Assembly (NCBI GenBank): GCA_006384855.1
Contig: VCJN01001752.1
Location: forward strand, 62,001-126,000
Source: Tetraselmis striata
Taxonomy: Eukaryota > Chlorophyta > Chlorodendrophyceae > Chlorodendrales > Chlorodendraceae
Direction of reading: 5' to 3'
Length of the DNA: 64,000 nt
Program-made: the position numbers and the translations under genes
Part shown: positions 10,183 to 23,000 of the stretch, in pieces
How the letters are laid out: the number at the start of each line of letters is the position of its first letter
Numbering within the stretch: position 1 is the stretch's first letter
The notes under the pieces: model-generated
Database searches by the model: none
What the model was told of the DNA's origin: nothing
Seen by the model: only the letters and a program-made list of their open reading frames with translations

Positions 10183-13100
10183 GTGTAGGATGTGATGTGG
10201 ATAGCATGTAGCAGTGCTTCTGAATGTTTTATCTCTACACCCTGTGAATGCGGGGCGTTGGTGTTTGTGCGCTGCTGTTGCCCTCAGGCGTGTGGGGGAG
10301 GTGCCGGAGGGGCCGCACGCTCAGGATCTCTACGGAGCCTTCCGCCCCACGCACCGCCCCCCGGAGGTCTGCGACGAGCTGGGGGAGCCTCTGTCGCCGG
10401 AGGGCTGGGCCAGCTCGCACGCGCCGCGATTCGGCACCACCCCGCGCTTCTGGGCACCGGGGCAAGGGGGCGCGACGTCTGGCGGCGCGCCGCCGCTGTG
10501 GACGGGCGGCCCCTTCCACGGCCTGTGCGTGGACAGCAACGGAAACGGCGCCGCGTGCAGCGGCTACCAGCGCCCCCGGGCGGCCTCCATGGTGCGTTCA
10601 CCCGTCACTTTCTCCCAGAATGGCACGTTGGATAGCAGCGTTGCTTCCTCCGCTGACCATACTCGGCCGCCTTCCGTTATTAAACATGTATCCAGTTTAG
10701 ACCACTGAATCTGGCGTGGGCGCGGGGCTATTGTTTGTGGATTGGTATAGAAATGAAACTGAATAGGAAAAGATTGTCAGTTATTGTATAGATGCGGTGG
10801 TCAGGAGGAAGCATGTTTGTACTACGCGCAGCCTTGTTTTGATCTGCAGTTTTTTATTTGGAAAATTGTAATCTGGCATTGAAGCGTCTGCTGTACATTT
10901 AAGCCGCCAGACATTCCGGCCACACTACGCACTGCACCCGTGACTCGACCGATGATTGGAGCTGAGCGGCTGACTTGCCGAGGTTATACTGCTGTGCTGA
11001 CCGGCGGATACGGCGCGCGTGTTGCTGTGATGCGGCGCGCGCAGCCCGAGCGGCTGCACCTGAAGCCCACGCTGGGGACGGTCGCGCACAACGTGTGGAG
11101 CAACCCTTACCGGGTGCGGCAAGCCCCTCCAACGCCCACCCTGTCTCAAGCGGATGCTGCCAGGTGTTACTAAACAAAATTGAAATGTGGTACGGGTGCC
11201 GCTGCGAGTGAACGAGCACTAATGATGACAACCCGCCCTGACTGCCAGAGGTCAAATACAGACGAAACTGTAGCGAATGTTTTTATTATAGAATGAGAAT
11301 GCACGCCCGACTTGCGGATTACCATATAGTAATGATGTTAATTATTTGAGGATTATCATAAGATAGAAGTGATCAGTGAAGTAGCAGCAGCAGCAGCAGC
11401 AGCGTGCGCCGAGTGCACCGGGCAACTAGTAAGAACCCAATCCTTACATAAAACTATACCAGCTGGTTCGGCAAACGAATGCCGGTGTGGCACGGTCCGC
11501 CATGGTGCGGACATTTGTGTCAGACTCAAACGTAAAAGATGACCCGGGCGGCCCGTACCTGGGCACGTATACAAAGGGCGCAACTAAACATAAAAACCAA
11601 AAGTTTGCATGTTACCATACTGCTCGGCGGCTGACGCTGCTGCGCCCGACACGCTTCCACCGCCAGGGCACGTCAGCAATGCGGTCCACTACCTCCAGGG
11701 ACGGCCACTCCCGCCATTTCAGTGTGGTGAGCTCCCCCCCCCCTGTCCTCACCGATGCTACATCTTTCACAATCTGCCACTCGCCTATGTTGTTATGGAA
11801 AAATAACAATTGAATAATAGCAGTAACAATACTTGAACCAAACAACATTCTTGTTATGGTTGTTTTGGATGTTGGGGGCATTGGACTTCTTTGCACAGTG
11901 TACGCACCGAGCGAATATAATCGCATATTTCAAATCCGCGTCCGTGATTGATTCGTGTGGTATTCGTGTGGTATATATATGCACATATACCTGTATATAT
12001 GTATTTGTCTCACCAACTTGTATAGTATGAGAATTGACACGTTCAGTCCGAAAACGCCGTTTACAACATCGTCCACCCTTTCGATTTCCCAGGTTTAGCG
12101 TCCTCCTTTTGCATAGGGGCAGTTCTTACAATTTTGGATCCGGGGATCTGTAAGCAATCATAACAAAGTACGCCTGTGTGCCGATTACGCACGCTGTGTG
12201 CATCTAAACATTGCTGCGGTCGCATGCCAGCCCCCACTCCCCCCCACCCCCCCTTTGACATTGTAATGAAATTGGTGCGGTACGTATTTGTAGGGGCCGT
12301 GGGTGGGGGCGGAGAGGGAAGGGGGGGGGCAAGTATGCGACTGTAGGCTACTCGTGCCGTTTAGACAATGCGATTTGAACACTGCAACTATTAACACACC
12401 GTGTGCCGCCATCAATCCAAGTGTGTCGTGTGTTGTCCAAATGTGGGTTGCAAGTATTCCACTATCAAACACTCCCGCTGCCGCCGCAGGCCACCCCGGC
12501 GCCAAACACGTATAATCAGGACGGACCGGTGCGGAAAAACAAGCCCACCGGCATGTCGCTGCGTGGCAGGTATGGCTGCGGATGACCACGACCGCCCACA
12601 TACATACCAACTCTGTGTAAGGTAGGTGGGACGCGCCAACCTGACGGATGCTCCCCCCCCCCCCCCCCCCCCCCCTCTTCCCCCCCCAAACGCACACACC
12701 TTTTGGATCCAAACGATCTCAGCGCGTCGTTTGCGTCTTCCGCCATACGGACGCTGCCGCACGAGCCCGTCACCTTCAGCGGCAAGTACGTCCGCCCGGC
12801 GAAGTCGCCCTACAGCAGCGCAGGCGGCGACATCAAAGCCTGGCGCCGGCCAACCAGCTACACAGTGCGCCCCCCCCCCCCCCCCCCCCCCCCCCCCGCC
12901 CTATTGAGCGACCCTCCCAATCTAGCAGCGCAATTGCATCGACACCCTCAGTGATCAAAGACACCGCAACCACTGAGACTTGGGGCTTGTTTTGCTTTTT
13001 ATTGCCCTTCCCCCCCCCCCCCCCTCTCCGAGAAGTGAGAAATACTTTATTGACGTAATACACCACGAAACACATACTGCTTTTCGGATTTCATGCCGCC

Positions 13101-13769
13101 CGCAATTCATACTTATTCGGATCCGCAAACCCAATTAGGGTAACAGCATAACACACCCTCCTAATATTATATACTCCTGTAATTTGTCTGAAGCGGGGCT
13201 GCCTCATTGGCATAATCAGCAAAAAATGACATTCGCTTCAGCTGCGCAATTGTTTTGCCGGTGATCGCATGAACCCACGGGCATTGCCGGCGTTGCGTCT
13301 GGATTGAATCGACATGCATTTTACCATGCGGCGAGTTGTTTTTCGCTGATCGCGAGGCCGCGCCGCGCAGGGGAGCATGTGCACCTCGCCCCGACGCAGC
13401 GTCTTGCGGGAAACGGACAGCGCCTTTCTGCACCCGCGCCCACGCCCCCCGGCCCCCGGCTGGAGAGACATGCCACCGCACGACGAGGGGGCGCTTGGGC
13501 CCGGCAGCTACGACCCGCCGCGCTGGCCTGCACCCTCGTCGGCGGCGGCGCAGGTGGGCGCGGCGAGCCCCGCGGTGCAGCGCCGGAGCAATGCAGCTTG
13601 TTTTGCATGCTCGACGTGCGAGCAGGGAGACGGCGACGAAGGGCGCTTACTCGACTCCGCTGTGGCCATCCCCTCGCAGGAGCCGCGGCCCAGCGTGATT
13701 GCCGCTGGCTTCACGTCCCGAAGGCCCGCCAGGCAGCAAGACGCGGCGCCCGACCTCATCCGACTATAG
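8244..13769 (+). CDS. Putative PG-rich-repeat (SHIPPO/ODF3-like) axonemal protein, 11 exons
   Basis: Exons: 8244-8709, 9055-9290, 9465-9535, 9749-9838, 10288-10591, 11045-11113, 11667-11726, 12490-12569, 12723-12864, 13371-13553, 13680-13769. All introns are GT-AG, all phases agree, and the last exon ends in TAG, giving 596 residues. The protein is low in hydrophobics and rich in Pro, Gly, Arg and Ser. It carries motifs of the sperm-tail PG-rich repeat family: TPAPNTYNQ (about 434-442) and LGPGSYDPP (about 548-556). Weaker aromatic turns such as KSPYSSAGG and WSNPYRG also occur. Family members coat axonemal microtubules or sit inside them in cilia. The first 155 residues are acidic and probably disordered. 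The exon 2 donor (after 9290) is the least certain junction. The gene model is strong; the family call rests on two motifs. Confidence 0.55.
10148..10178. repeat. (TA)n microsatellite in intron 4
   Basis: About 15 TA units in an AT-rich stretch (10000-10190) inside intron 4 of the PG-rich gene. The rest of that gene is GC-rich. Confidence 0.9.
11192..11290. repeat. MITE family A, partial copy in intron 6
   Basis: The block begins TACGGGTGCCGCTGCGAG and carries the inverted form of the family core (CTGCCAGAGGTCA, about 11242-11254). The other terminus is not clear. It lies in intron 6 of the PG-rich gene. Confidence 0.55.
11383..11403. repeat. (CAG)n microsatellite
   Basis: Six to seven GCA/CAG units inside intron 6 of the PG-rich gene. 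Confidence 0.85.
12257..12393 (+). repeat. Dispersed repeat R3, copy 1 (intron 7)
   Basis: It shares about 130 bp with 55188-55313 on the same strand. Landmarks are ACGTATTTGT(A/T)GGGGCCGTGG, GCGACTGT, CTACTCGTG and CAATGCGATTTGA. This copy lies in intron 7 of the PG-rich gene; the other is in the transposon-rich region. It is probably a solo terminal repeat or a small non-autonomous element. Confidence 0.7.
12870..12897 (+). repeat. C28 tract 5 nt after a 5' splice site
   Basis: Intron 9 of the PG-rich gene opens GTGCG and then 28 C. Comparable sense-strand C tracts follow the donors of introns 3 (C tract from about 9548) and 7 (C10 from 11734), and one lies inside intron 8 (C23 from 12653). 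Confidence 0.9.
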
Positions 13770-15604
13770 TTGTAAGTATCCGATTCATCGGCCGGTCACG
13801 GACCTCGCGCTACGTAGAATTCCCGGCGGCTCTACTGTCGTTTCCTACTCCGACACGCGTTCACCCTCGGCAGCGATCGACGCGTATGTGGCTTATCGGA
13901 TACAATCGGTGCCAGGCATGTTGTCGCGATACTTGACACCGGAAGAACGGCGCCCGGATAAGCATTTATTCGACCGGCTGGCTATTGTGATGATACCCCG
14001 TAAAGGAGTGTGTCACTACGCGCCGAGTCGAGCGAGTAATCTCATGGTGAATTTACCTGGAACTGTACATCACACTGCAGGCACCGTCTCGATTTTATCC
14101 CAAGGACAGATGCGCTGACGTATAGCAACAGAAAAGGAACACTGCTGTGAAGGCGCGCCTGCCCTACTTGTTCGAGGCCATGTATTTACCAAACCACAGT
14201 GGAACAATTTACTGATTTTTATACTAGGCCAAATGACACACTGATTCTCTGCGGCGACGAGTGCTCCTACACAATTTGTGTCCAACCCTAATTCGTGGCT
14301 AGCGGTACGGGGGCTTACACGCGTGTCGGCACCCGCGTAGCTGCGCCTCAGAGCAGGTACGTATTGACGGATGTCATCGACTCGTCGGGCCATTAAGAAT
14401 CGCAGGAGATGACGAGCCGAAGCATGGCCGCCCAGTAGTCCGCACAGCGCGGATGGCCCGGTAATTTTTCGGCACTCGTTCACCTCCCCACCCGGTTGAA
14501 GGGCGATGGCATCCGCCGCATCGCTACCATTCGTGATGCCGCCTTCATCGGCTGCATGAATGACCTCCTCCCGAGGTTCGAATGACATCCTCCCGAGGTT
14601 GCTCACTAGGAACTCCGACAGCAACACCCCCTATCCCTGGTTTCTTTGACCCACAGCTTGAGTCCGTACTTGGCCGAGGCAGCCTCATCGCAGGTTCTTC
14701 CGCCCGCCGGTATGACCACTTCCTCTTACGCTTGCCGGGTGATGACACGCGAACAGGGCGCCAGCCTTTATGCGCCACCCGCACCGAATGTGCACGTCCG
14801 TACAAAACACGTGACCACGTGATTGCCCGCATATGCGTGTTCCCACCGTTTCTATGCCCCCGCACGTCCTAGCATGCTCCAGCGCTGCGCCTGGTCGCTA
14901 GGCCGCCTGGTCGTGTCGCTGCCGAAATCGGCCCCCGCCTTTTGGCTACGGCTAGCGACCGTAGCTATTCACATTCCCTTGCAACCTCGTGGCGGGCAAG
15001 GATGATTGGATACTGTATTATTTAGAGCAGAATGCGAGCACTCGTAAAATGTGAATAGACTCCGTTATTTACAGGCGTCATATAGCCCCCGGGACACCGG
15101 AACTACCTCTGGGACACATATTCACTGAGACGACTGTAAATCGTGATTACATGAATTGATATGGTCAGTGCTTCCTTGGCTACGGGTCCCGACGCGGTAT
15201 TATTAAGAACGCGGATGCGGATACAAAGATCCTCCCAATCCTCCCCTGCCTGCCAGAGGTCAGATAGAGGCGAAGCACTTGGGCAACTGTAGCGACTGCC
15301 CTTATTTATAGTTTCCTAGCTAGCACGCACAATTTGATGCCTGTAGTAATAATAAGGGCTCGGAGAGGGAATCAGTCGGCACTCGCACACTGTCCAGGCG
15401 CAGTACAGCTGCACGTGTCAGGGTTGCCGTGAAGTGCCGGTCTAATACGGGTTACATGGCGGGCAACACTACTACGTGCCCAGCACAGCGCTGGTCAGCT
15501 CTACGTTAACCTAATATAGCGCGCAAGACTGTTGAGGCGGCCGCCGATTCGTTGCCCCGTCCCACCGGCGCCCTCCCGTGCGCCGGAGGGGTGGCGGCGC
15601 GCCC
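13770..15604. other. Spacer between convergent genes
   Basis: This is the 3' flank of both neighbouring genes. A 185-codon open minus frame (14070-14627) and plus frames at 13699-14118 and 14582-14872 have no recognisable domain. They overlap one another in opposite senses, so I do not call them genes. A MITE lies at about 15184-15350. Confidence 0.4.
15184..15350. repeat. MITE family A copy between the convergent genes
   Basis: The left end reads TACGGGTCCCGACGCGG and the inverted core CCTGCCTGCCAGAGGTCAG lies at about 15246-15264. The right end is eroded. Confidence 0.55.
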
Positions 15605-16969
15605 TCAGCTCGTGACGGCGGTCCAGGACTTGAAGACGTGGATGTGCGTGCAGAGGTCCCGCATCACCTGCGTCGTGTCGTTGCCCACGATGACGCCGTG
15701 CACCTCCAGCCCCAGGTCGTTCACCGCGCCGCGCAGCCCCCTGGTGGCGGAGCAACGCACAAGCAGCAGCGGGTGGTCGTCATCAGCAGCGCGCCGCAAA
15801 CGGCGCGGGCACAAACCACCGATCTGCAAGTATATTTTCGCTTGCGGGTCGCCAAAAAAAAAACACTCTGCACCACCGATTCGGATGTTCCGTGCTACAA
15901 CTGCGGTTCACTTTGACACGCGCCCCGTTATCTTGTTATCCCCCACATCGTCCCCTTCTTTGCGACGGGTTACAACCCACACAACCGAGACTCGTTAAAG
16001 ATTGATTGTGCCGGGGCAGGCGGCATCTCGTACTGCATCACATGGGCAAGTGTAGCCCTAACAGGTTTATCCCAGCAGCAGCGTAGGAAAGGCAGCCTAT
16101 TAATATCCTAACGACCCGTCAAGGTGTATCTCGCTTGACATTCCGTGTCGCATTGCGACTACAGAGAGCGCATGGTCAGCTGAGTCTGTGCGCAGGCGGG
16201 GGAGGGAGGCGAGATGGGGGGGGGGGGGGGGGTTAAAGCAAGATAAAACATTTTCCAAGAAATTGTCCCAAAAGTGGTGTATAGCGTTTTTTTTCGCCCA
16301 AGTGCCGAACTTATTTCTACGATCATATCAAACAGTAAGGGGGAGGAGGGGGGGAGCCCTCACGTCATGACCTCCTCCCCGGGCGGGCGGATCTCGCCGT
16401 CTGTGACCATCAGGATGTCCGCCTGCGCCCACTCCTCCTCGCCCAGCCGCTGCAGCGAGCGGATGAGCGGCGCGTCCACGTCCGTGCCTCCCTGCGCACA
16501 GGCGAGCGCGCCCATGCCCATGTCAGCCGGCCTCCTCCGGCTGATTCGCAACAGGCCGCCCAGCGTGTCCGCCCCGCTTCCTCTTGAAGCCGCCACCGGA
16601 CCAAGCCCGCTAATGCTGTACACCTTCGCAAGTTCTCCATACAAGCCTGCACCCGTAGATAGGCGCTGTAAACGCTACCGTGTGGTATCCAGATATGCAT
16701 GCCCACAGGAGAATCGCACCGCCGGCGTTGACCGTAGTTGTGTCCGTAGTGGCGTTTCCATGCGGACTTGTTCGGAGAATACGCGGCCGATACAAGCCTC
16801 CCAGTCGGCGTTCCCCGGAGCATACATACAGGCCTCCCGACGATATAGGTCGGAAGCGCCCTCTCAAACAGAACAGGGCAGAGACACCTCCCAGTCGGAG
16901 TGTATCCCCCACATGTAGCTCACCCAGTGTATGTAGGATCTTCATTACTTGGACACGCTGCGCGCGCGC

Positions 16970-17005
<36 letters not shown>

Positions 17006-20000
17006 ACAGAGACGCGAAAACTTACCGAAATGTTTGCCCTACAAGTCTGCAATCAGATCGGTACATATTCGTATTCGAGGTTCCGCTGGACGCCCTTATG
17101 GGTGAAGACGGCAAATTCGGTCCACGCGCACCGGCGCAGGTGAGGGGCACCCGGGACTGTGGCTCGTGGGTGTGAAGGAGGGGGGAGGGGGGGGGGGGGC
17201 GAGCAGTGGGGTAGCAGCGATGTGATGAGAAAGGGATCCCCGACCGGGCGGAGGACGTGCTCAACGGGCAGAACACTAAGCTCAATCCCTATTATATCTG
17301 TTGTCAGTTCGCATGAGTTTCACCGCCTTTCTCAATTATCTCACCCGAGCCGGAGGCCCTCCTCACGCGAGTCGTGTATGGGTAGGTTGGGGCACGAACT
17401 CGCCTGTCCAAACCCTTACTCCAAGCCTATAATTGGGCTTGGATGCAACCGATCAGAACACGCGCTAGAGTTGACCATTTTTGTGTAGAATTGACCTTTG
17501 GCAGGAGGCAGGGCGGCTCCCTTTACTCGCAGTTTTTTCTTTCAACGAGACAATTTACATGACCAGGCACCGATGCGGTATCCAGAGCACCACACATATG
17601 AGCCCGCCCTGCCTGCCAGAGGTCAGAGGTAAGACGGGACGGCGGAGCTACAGCAGAATCATAGCGGATTTTCTTATCATGGGCCGCGTGCAAGCCCGAT
17701 TCGAGGCGTGTAACATCGGTTTGCACAGGCGAGTCGGCGCCCGCACAGGTGTATTATCCATGCGCAGGTGCAAAAGAGCGGTAAGTCTGAGTTTGGCAAT
17801 GGCGAGACTGCATCAGCGATAGCGGGCGTTGAAATCCCGCCGCATGCCTCGCCCCAAAGGGCGCGCGCTTTTGGCAACGATGAGGCTCGTGCTGAAGGCA
17901 CGCAGCAGTGTGTTGTTTCAACCCCGGGATGACAGGACTGGCAACAGGGATGAAGGCCATTGCAGCGTCTCTACGACGGCCGCTTAGGCGTCGCTCCGGT
18001 TACGGAAGACCCGGGTAGGCGACGCTCCAAAGTTGTATTCATCAAGCAAATTGCCGAAGCATTCTGCCATCGGTGTAATTGGAATGATTGCAGTAGTTGG
18101 ACTAACTGAAGGCCAGTGATGGAGAAAAACTGGTATCATTTGCTTTTGGAGAGCAGCCAGGGGGGGTAGCGGATGCGGAGGAGAGGCGCGGAAGTGAGAA
18201 CGGGAGTGAGACGGGGTGGGAGGGGGGGGGGGGGGGGGCACCTCGAAGCTGTTGGCCAGGAACTGCAGCAGCGTCTCCAGGGACCGCGCCTCCAGCTTGA
18301 GCTCAAACTCGTTCACCTGCAGCGCCGCGGTGGCACGCCCTTTCAGCGATCAGATCCCGGGGCGGCGCGACCCGGCAGCAGCTGCCAGGACAGGAAGGCA
18401 TTGTTATACTGTTGGGAACACAGCGACAACAGTGCCGCCGCAAACATGCTAAAACAAAAGCGACATTAGCGCATGGACAAGCAGCTGGTCCAGAATTCAT
18501 TCATAGCGTAGTGAATTCGTTACGGAGAGATGACCCTAAGCCGTTGCTTGCTTGGTGAGGGAGGGTGCAAGAAGGGCCTGAGAGGGTGGGGGAAAGGTGG
18601 GGGGGGGGGGGCACCTCGCCGGGGCCGCTGAAGGCGTAGAGGTAGCACTTGCGCTGCTGGCGGTGCGCGCCGCGCATGCACTCCAGCGCGAGCGCCTTGG
18701 CCACCGTCTCGCGGGGTCCGCGCATGGAGCCGCTGCAGGGAAGAGGAGGAAGCGGCGGTGCAATGGGGCGGAATGGAGGGGGGGGTGGGGGGGGGGGGGG
18801 GGGGGGGGGTGAGTGCCGGTGGATGGGACATCGACACGATGACATGATGCCGAGGGCCCGGCTTGTAAGGTGGGCGATGGCATCGCACAGCGGGCGCTGA
18901 CTCGGACGTGATGGCGAATGTTTTTGGCCGTACATATCGTGGGCGCCGGCATCCAATTATCATGTGATAAGTGACCATCGCCGAGACCTTTGACACCAGG
19001 CATGGGATGATGGACGCGTTGCGGTAGGAGGAAGGGACTGGATCCGGGGAATGGGGGATGGGGGGGGGGGGGGGGGACCTGGTGTCCAGGCACACGATGA
19101 TGGGCCCTTGCTCCGCGGCTGGGCGGATCTCAAAGTGGCCTGTCACGCGCGAGGGGACGTCCTGCAGGGGGGGGGGGGGGGGGGGTAGCAGCGGGCAGCG
19201 GGCAGTCAGGGCCTCCGTGGGGGTGATGTGGTGCCGCCCCTGAGTGGACTACAGGTGCGAGCCAGCAATCAGAACGCTGCAAATAAGGGCCCGCCCTAAC
19301 TGCCAGATGTCCAATGTAGACATAACTAGGGTGGAGCTGTGGTCGGGCGAATGTTTGTATAGATTGCATCAAGCCATATTTAAAGCATGTTTAAATGTCA
19401 AGCATATGTTAATTCAGCAGTGAGACCGTCTCCCCTGTAAGTGCGGTCCATTTCAACTACGGGCGCCGGCATAACTATAAGCGCCTTATAAAAAGGACCC
19501 TCAAAGGTGCGCCGGCACCCGTTGAATCAGTCGATGCTTGACATGTAAGTGCCGTGTGTTCAGGAAACGGGTGTACCAAAAGGGGCTGCACCCATGGCAT
19601 TGTCTGGTGTGTGAGCTTTAGTGGTAGTGGGGTGGGTGGAAGGGGAAGGGGGGGGGGTCCCGCACCTCCAGCCAGCCGGTGCGCTCATAGCTCAACAGGT
19701 TCCGCTCCGCGCGGCGTGCCATGTGCAGCATGCGCGCGGCGCGGCTGCCGGGCCGATTGGCCATGCTCCAGTCGCTCTCGTCCGTGCTGGCCTCCGCGAA
19801 GTCCACGGTGTTCAGCGAGTCCTGCGCAAGGCAGGGGCGAGGCGGCATTGGTGAGCAATATGCCGCGAGAGAGGCGAGCAGGCTGGTGGTCAGGATGCTG
19901 CGTCGTTGTCGCATACCCGTAGGGAAAACCATCGTGGGCACCGTGGAGGACTCGAGGATGTTACGAGACGAGACGAAATGGGCGGGCCTCGCGCTCGGGT

Positions 20001-23000
20001 AAGAAATCGCAATTGAGAAAAATGCGAAACTGATGCGAATCGACAACAGATATATTATTGCTTGCCCATTGAGCACGTCCTTGGCCCCGGTCGGGGATCC
20101 CGTACTCAACCCTTCGCTGCTACGCCACTACTCGTCTCGCGCGCCCCCCCCCCCCCCCCCCCCCCCCCCGCCCGCCGCCGCCGCTTCACACCCCTGAGCC
20201 ACAATTCCGGGTGCCCCTCACCCGCGCCGGTGCGCGCGGACCGAATCTGCCGTCGTCGTCGTCACCCATCAGGGCGTCCAGCCCAAGGACCTCGAATAAT
20301 ACGAATATATACGGAACTAATCCGTAGGGCCACTCGTGCCCACGTCCGTATTCCGGGAAGACACAGCGTTTTTAGTTGAGAGTTAATAAAAATCCTCACC
20401 TACAGGTACGAGCGCGAGAGGGGAGAGGGAGGGCGGGAGGGTGATGTCTATGTAGCGAGTACGGATTACACAGCCGCACATCCGGGAGCCGGCGCGGTAA
20501 GGAGACCACTGACGATGGGGAGAAAAGCCAGCCCTACCTGCCAGAGGTGTAATATAGAAGAAACGACATCCAGTTGTCCTTATGATATATTACACAAGGC
20601 AGCGTGGACCAACGCCCGTTGAGGCTTATAATAGTACGCGTTCTGGGACAATGCGTCGGTATCCACACACGTGTGCCTTTGGTATACTCGATCATTTTAA
20701 CCTAGGTGCAGGGGTAGTGAGATCCACACAGAGTGCGGCAGGCGATGGGGCGGCTGAAGCGTTGCGTTGCGTTGCCCGGCACACGTTCTCAGCCTTCCGA
20801 CGCATCGCCTTCTGAATGGACATTGCCGGGTGCGCGCGTCTTCTCGAAACACAGCATTGATGATCGAAAGAAGAATGCATAATAGAAACCATGTGAGCTT
20901 TCACACGAGATGACTTGGAGACGAGGACGTGCGCCGCGGCCAGGAGGGGGCGGGGCATGCATGAACCAAGAGCTCGAAAGCCTGTCCTTTGTTCGGGAAT
21001 ACTGTATGTGTATCGACGGGTGGCAGTAACATAACGCATGCCAGCATGAGTAATTGGGCAGAAAATGGATACACAACGATATTGGATTGATGGTGATGTG
21101 TGTCTTTTGAGGTTAGATATGGAGCACGGGGTAACCCCCGGAAAGAAAGGGGGGGGGGGGGGGGCACGATGGCAAGATGGACAGGGCGGTACGGCGTGTG
21201 GTGAGAGGCACCGCACCGTGCGCGGCCAGCCCTTGGCGATGAGGCTCTGCTCCGCCGGCAGCATGAGCGAGATGTCCCCGGAGCGCGCCAGGCCGGAGGT
21301 CTCCTCTGGCTGCAGCGGCGACTGCACCATGCCGGGCGGCTTACCTGTGGCTTCCACCTGCCACCAGCCAGGACAAAGGTAAGTCAGTCGGAGTTTAACC
21401 AGGAAGGTTGGGAGGCTGCCATGAGTGGTGACAAAGCGTACGGCTCCAGGGTATACTGTAGTGGAGCGAGGGACAAAGCGGGCCGGGGGGGGGGGGGGGG
21501 GGGGGGGGAGAGAGGCAATAACCTCCCGGGGTGCTCGTCGCCGGGGGCCGCGCCCGCCAGAGCGGCCCAGCTGCCGCACCAGCTCGCGGAGCTCCTTCAG
21601 GTTCTCCAAATTGCGCCGCAGCTTCTCCAGTTCCTGCCAAGCAAGAGCACGGGTGGCAAGCCGGAATCAGAGCGCGGTCACTTACCCTCATCCGCCCTCT
21701 GTCTCCCACCCTCTACGTCTCTCACCCCCCTCCTCCCTCCCTCCCTCTGTCTCCCAATGCCGCAGGGAGGCCATCACGGGGCACCCAATGAGGAGCCGCA
21801 CCTTCCAGCCGCTGCTCTGCCACAGGTTGCGGGAGAGGTCGAAGCCTTTGGGGCCGTCCATGAGGTCCTGCAGGGGGAGAAGGGGGGGGGGGGGGTCAAG
21901 AAGGGGCGAGAAGGGAGAGTGGCGGGCCCGAACTGGCAGGGAGACGGGGCTGTGAGGCACGGTTGCCTGGATGTGTGGCACAGCCCGTCGCCTTGGCAGC
22001 GACAGAGCGCACAGCCAGGCTAGCACATATGGGCTGTGCTCTGTTGATAGAAGAATGCATGATGAGTTCCCCAAAGTCTCCAGATGGGGTTCCCTCATCA
22101 GAAGTGACACGTTGTAGCCGCCCTGGCACCCCTGCCAGCGGGGACCGGGGGTGGCGACAAGGAGGCCGCGGACCCACCTCCAGATTGTCAAACGCCGCGT
22201 CCGCGGCCTCCAGGTTCTCCATCGCCGGTGCCCACTCCTCCTTGAACTCCTCCATGATGTCGCTCGCGATCGACTCCGCCATCTCCTGTGCGTCGGCGCC
22301 TGCGGTCTCGCCCTCCTGCTCGCCCTCCTCCCCCTTGCCCTGCTGCCCCTGCAGCACGCGAGCAGGCGGCCGGCACCGCGTTGCCGCCACAGTCCACATT
22401 AGGAACAGCGCCACAGGCGGTGCTGCCATTGAGCACCAGTAGCGCCCCCCCCCCCCCCCCCCCCCTCGCCGCCCCTCCCCCCCCCCTACCACCACCATCA
22501 CAACCACCACAGCCAGTGCCCTGCACCTCACTCTGCTCCAGCTGCATCTCCAGCTGCTTGCCGCGCTCCCCCTGGTTGGCCCCCATCTGCTCCTTGGCAT
22601 TCTCGAGCGCCTCCTTGATCTCATCCTCTGTCATCTCGCCCTGGAGCACCGGGTTGTGGCCACACGGGTTTTAGGGTTTACGGTCCAGCCATTTAGGTTT
22701 TGGTGAGTGGAAGTGCTCGGAGCATCTTGCAGTGGGAGCAGCGAGACGGGCTCGAGCTGCGCGGGCTGTGGGCAGGAAGAAAGTAGAAACAGAGCACGCG
22801 GCGGGCCGGGAGACAGGCGCGCGGGCGCAAAGGCGAGGACACCTTGTTCGAATCTGCCTGATACCCTAGCACCGGTGTCCGGCTGGTGCTAGGGTATTGA
22901 CCGATGCTCGGGTTTCGGGCAGATTTTCCACCGGTGTCGGGTCGGTGCTAGGCGTTCCCGGCGTTCTGCACTTTAAGGTGCCCAGGGCCCTCCGGCATTC

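Noticed and set aside
18501..19146. Long overlapping proline-rich minus frames
   Set aside because: They read through poly-C tracts of introns of the ViaA-like gene (Pro from CCC). The true exons inside them are 18732-18615 and 19161-19079.
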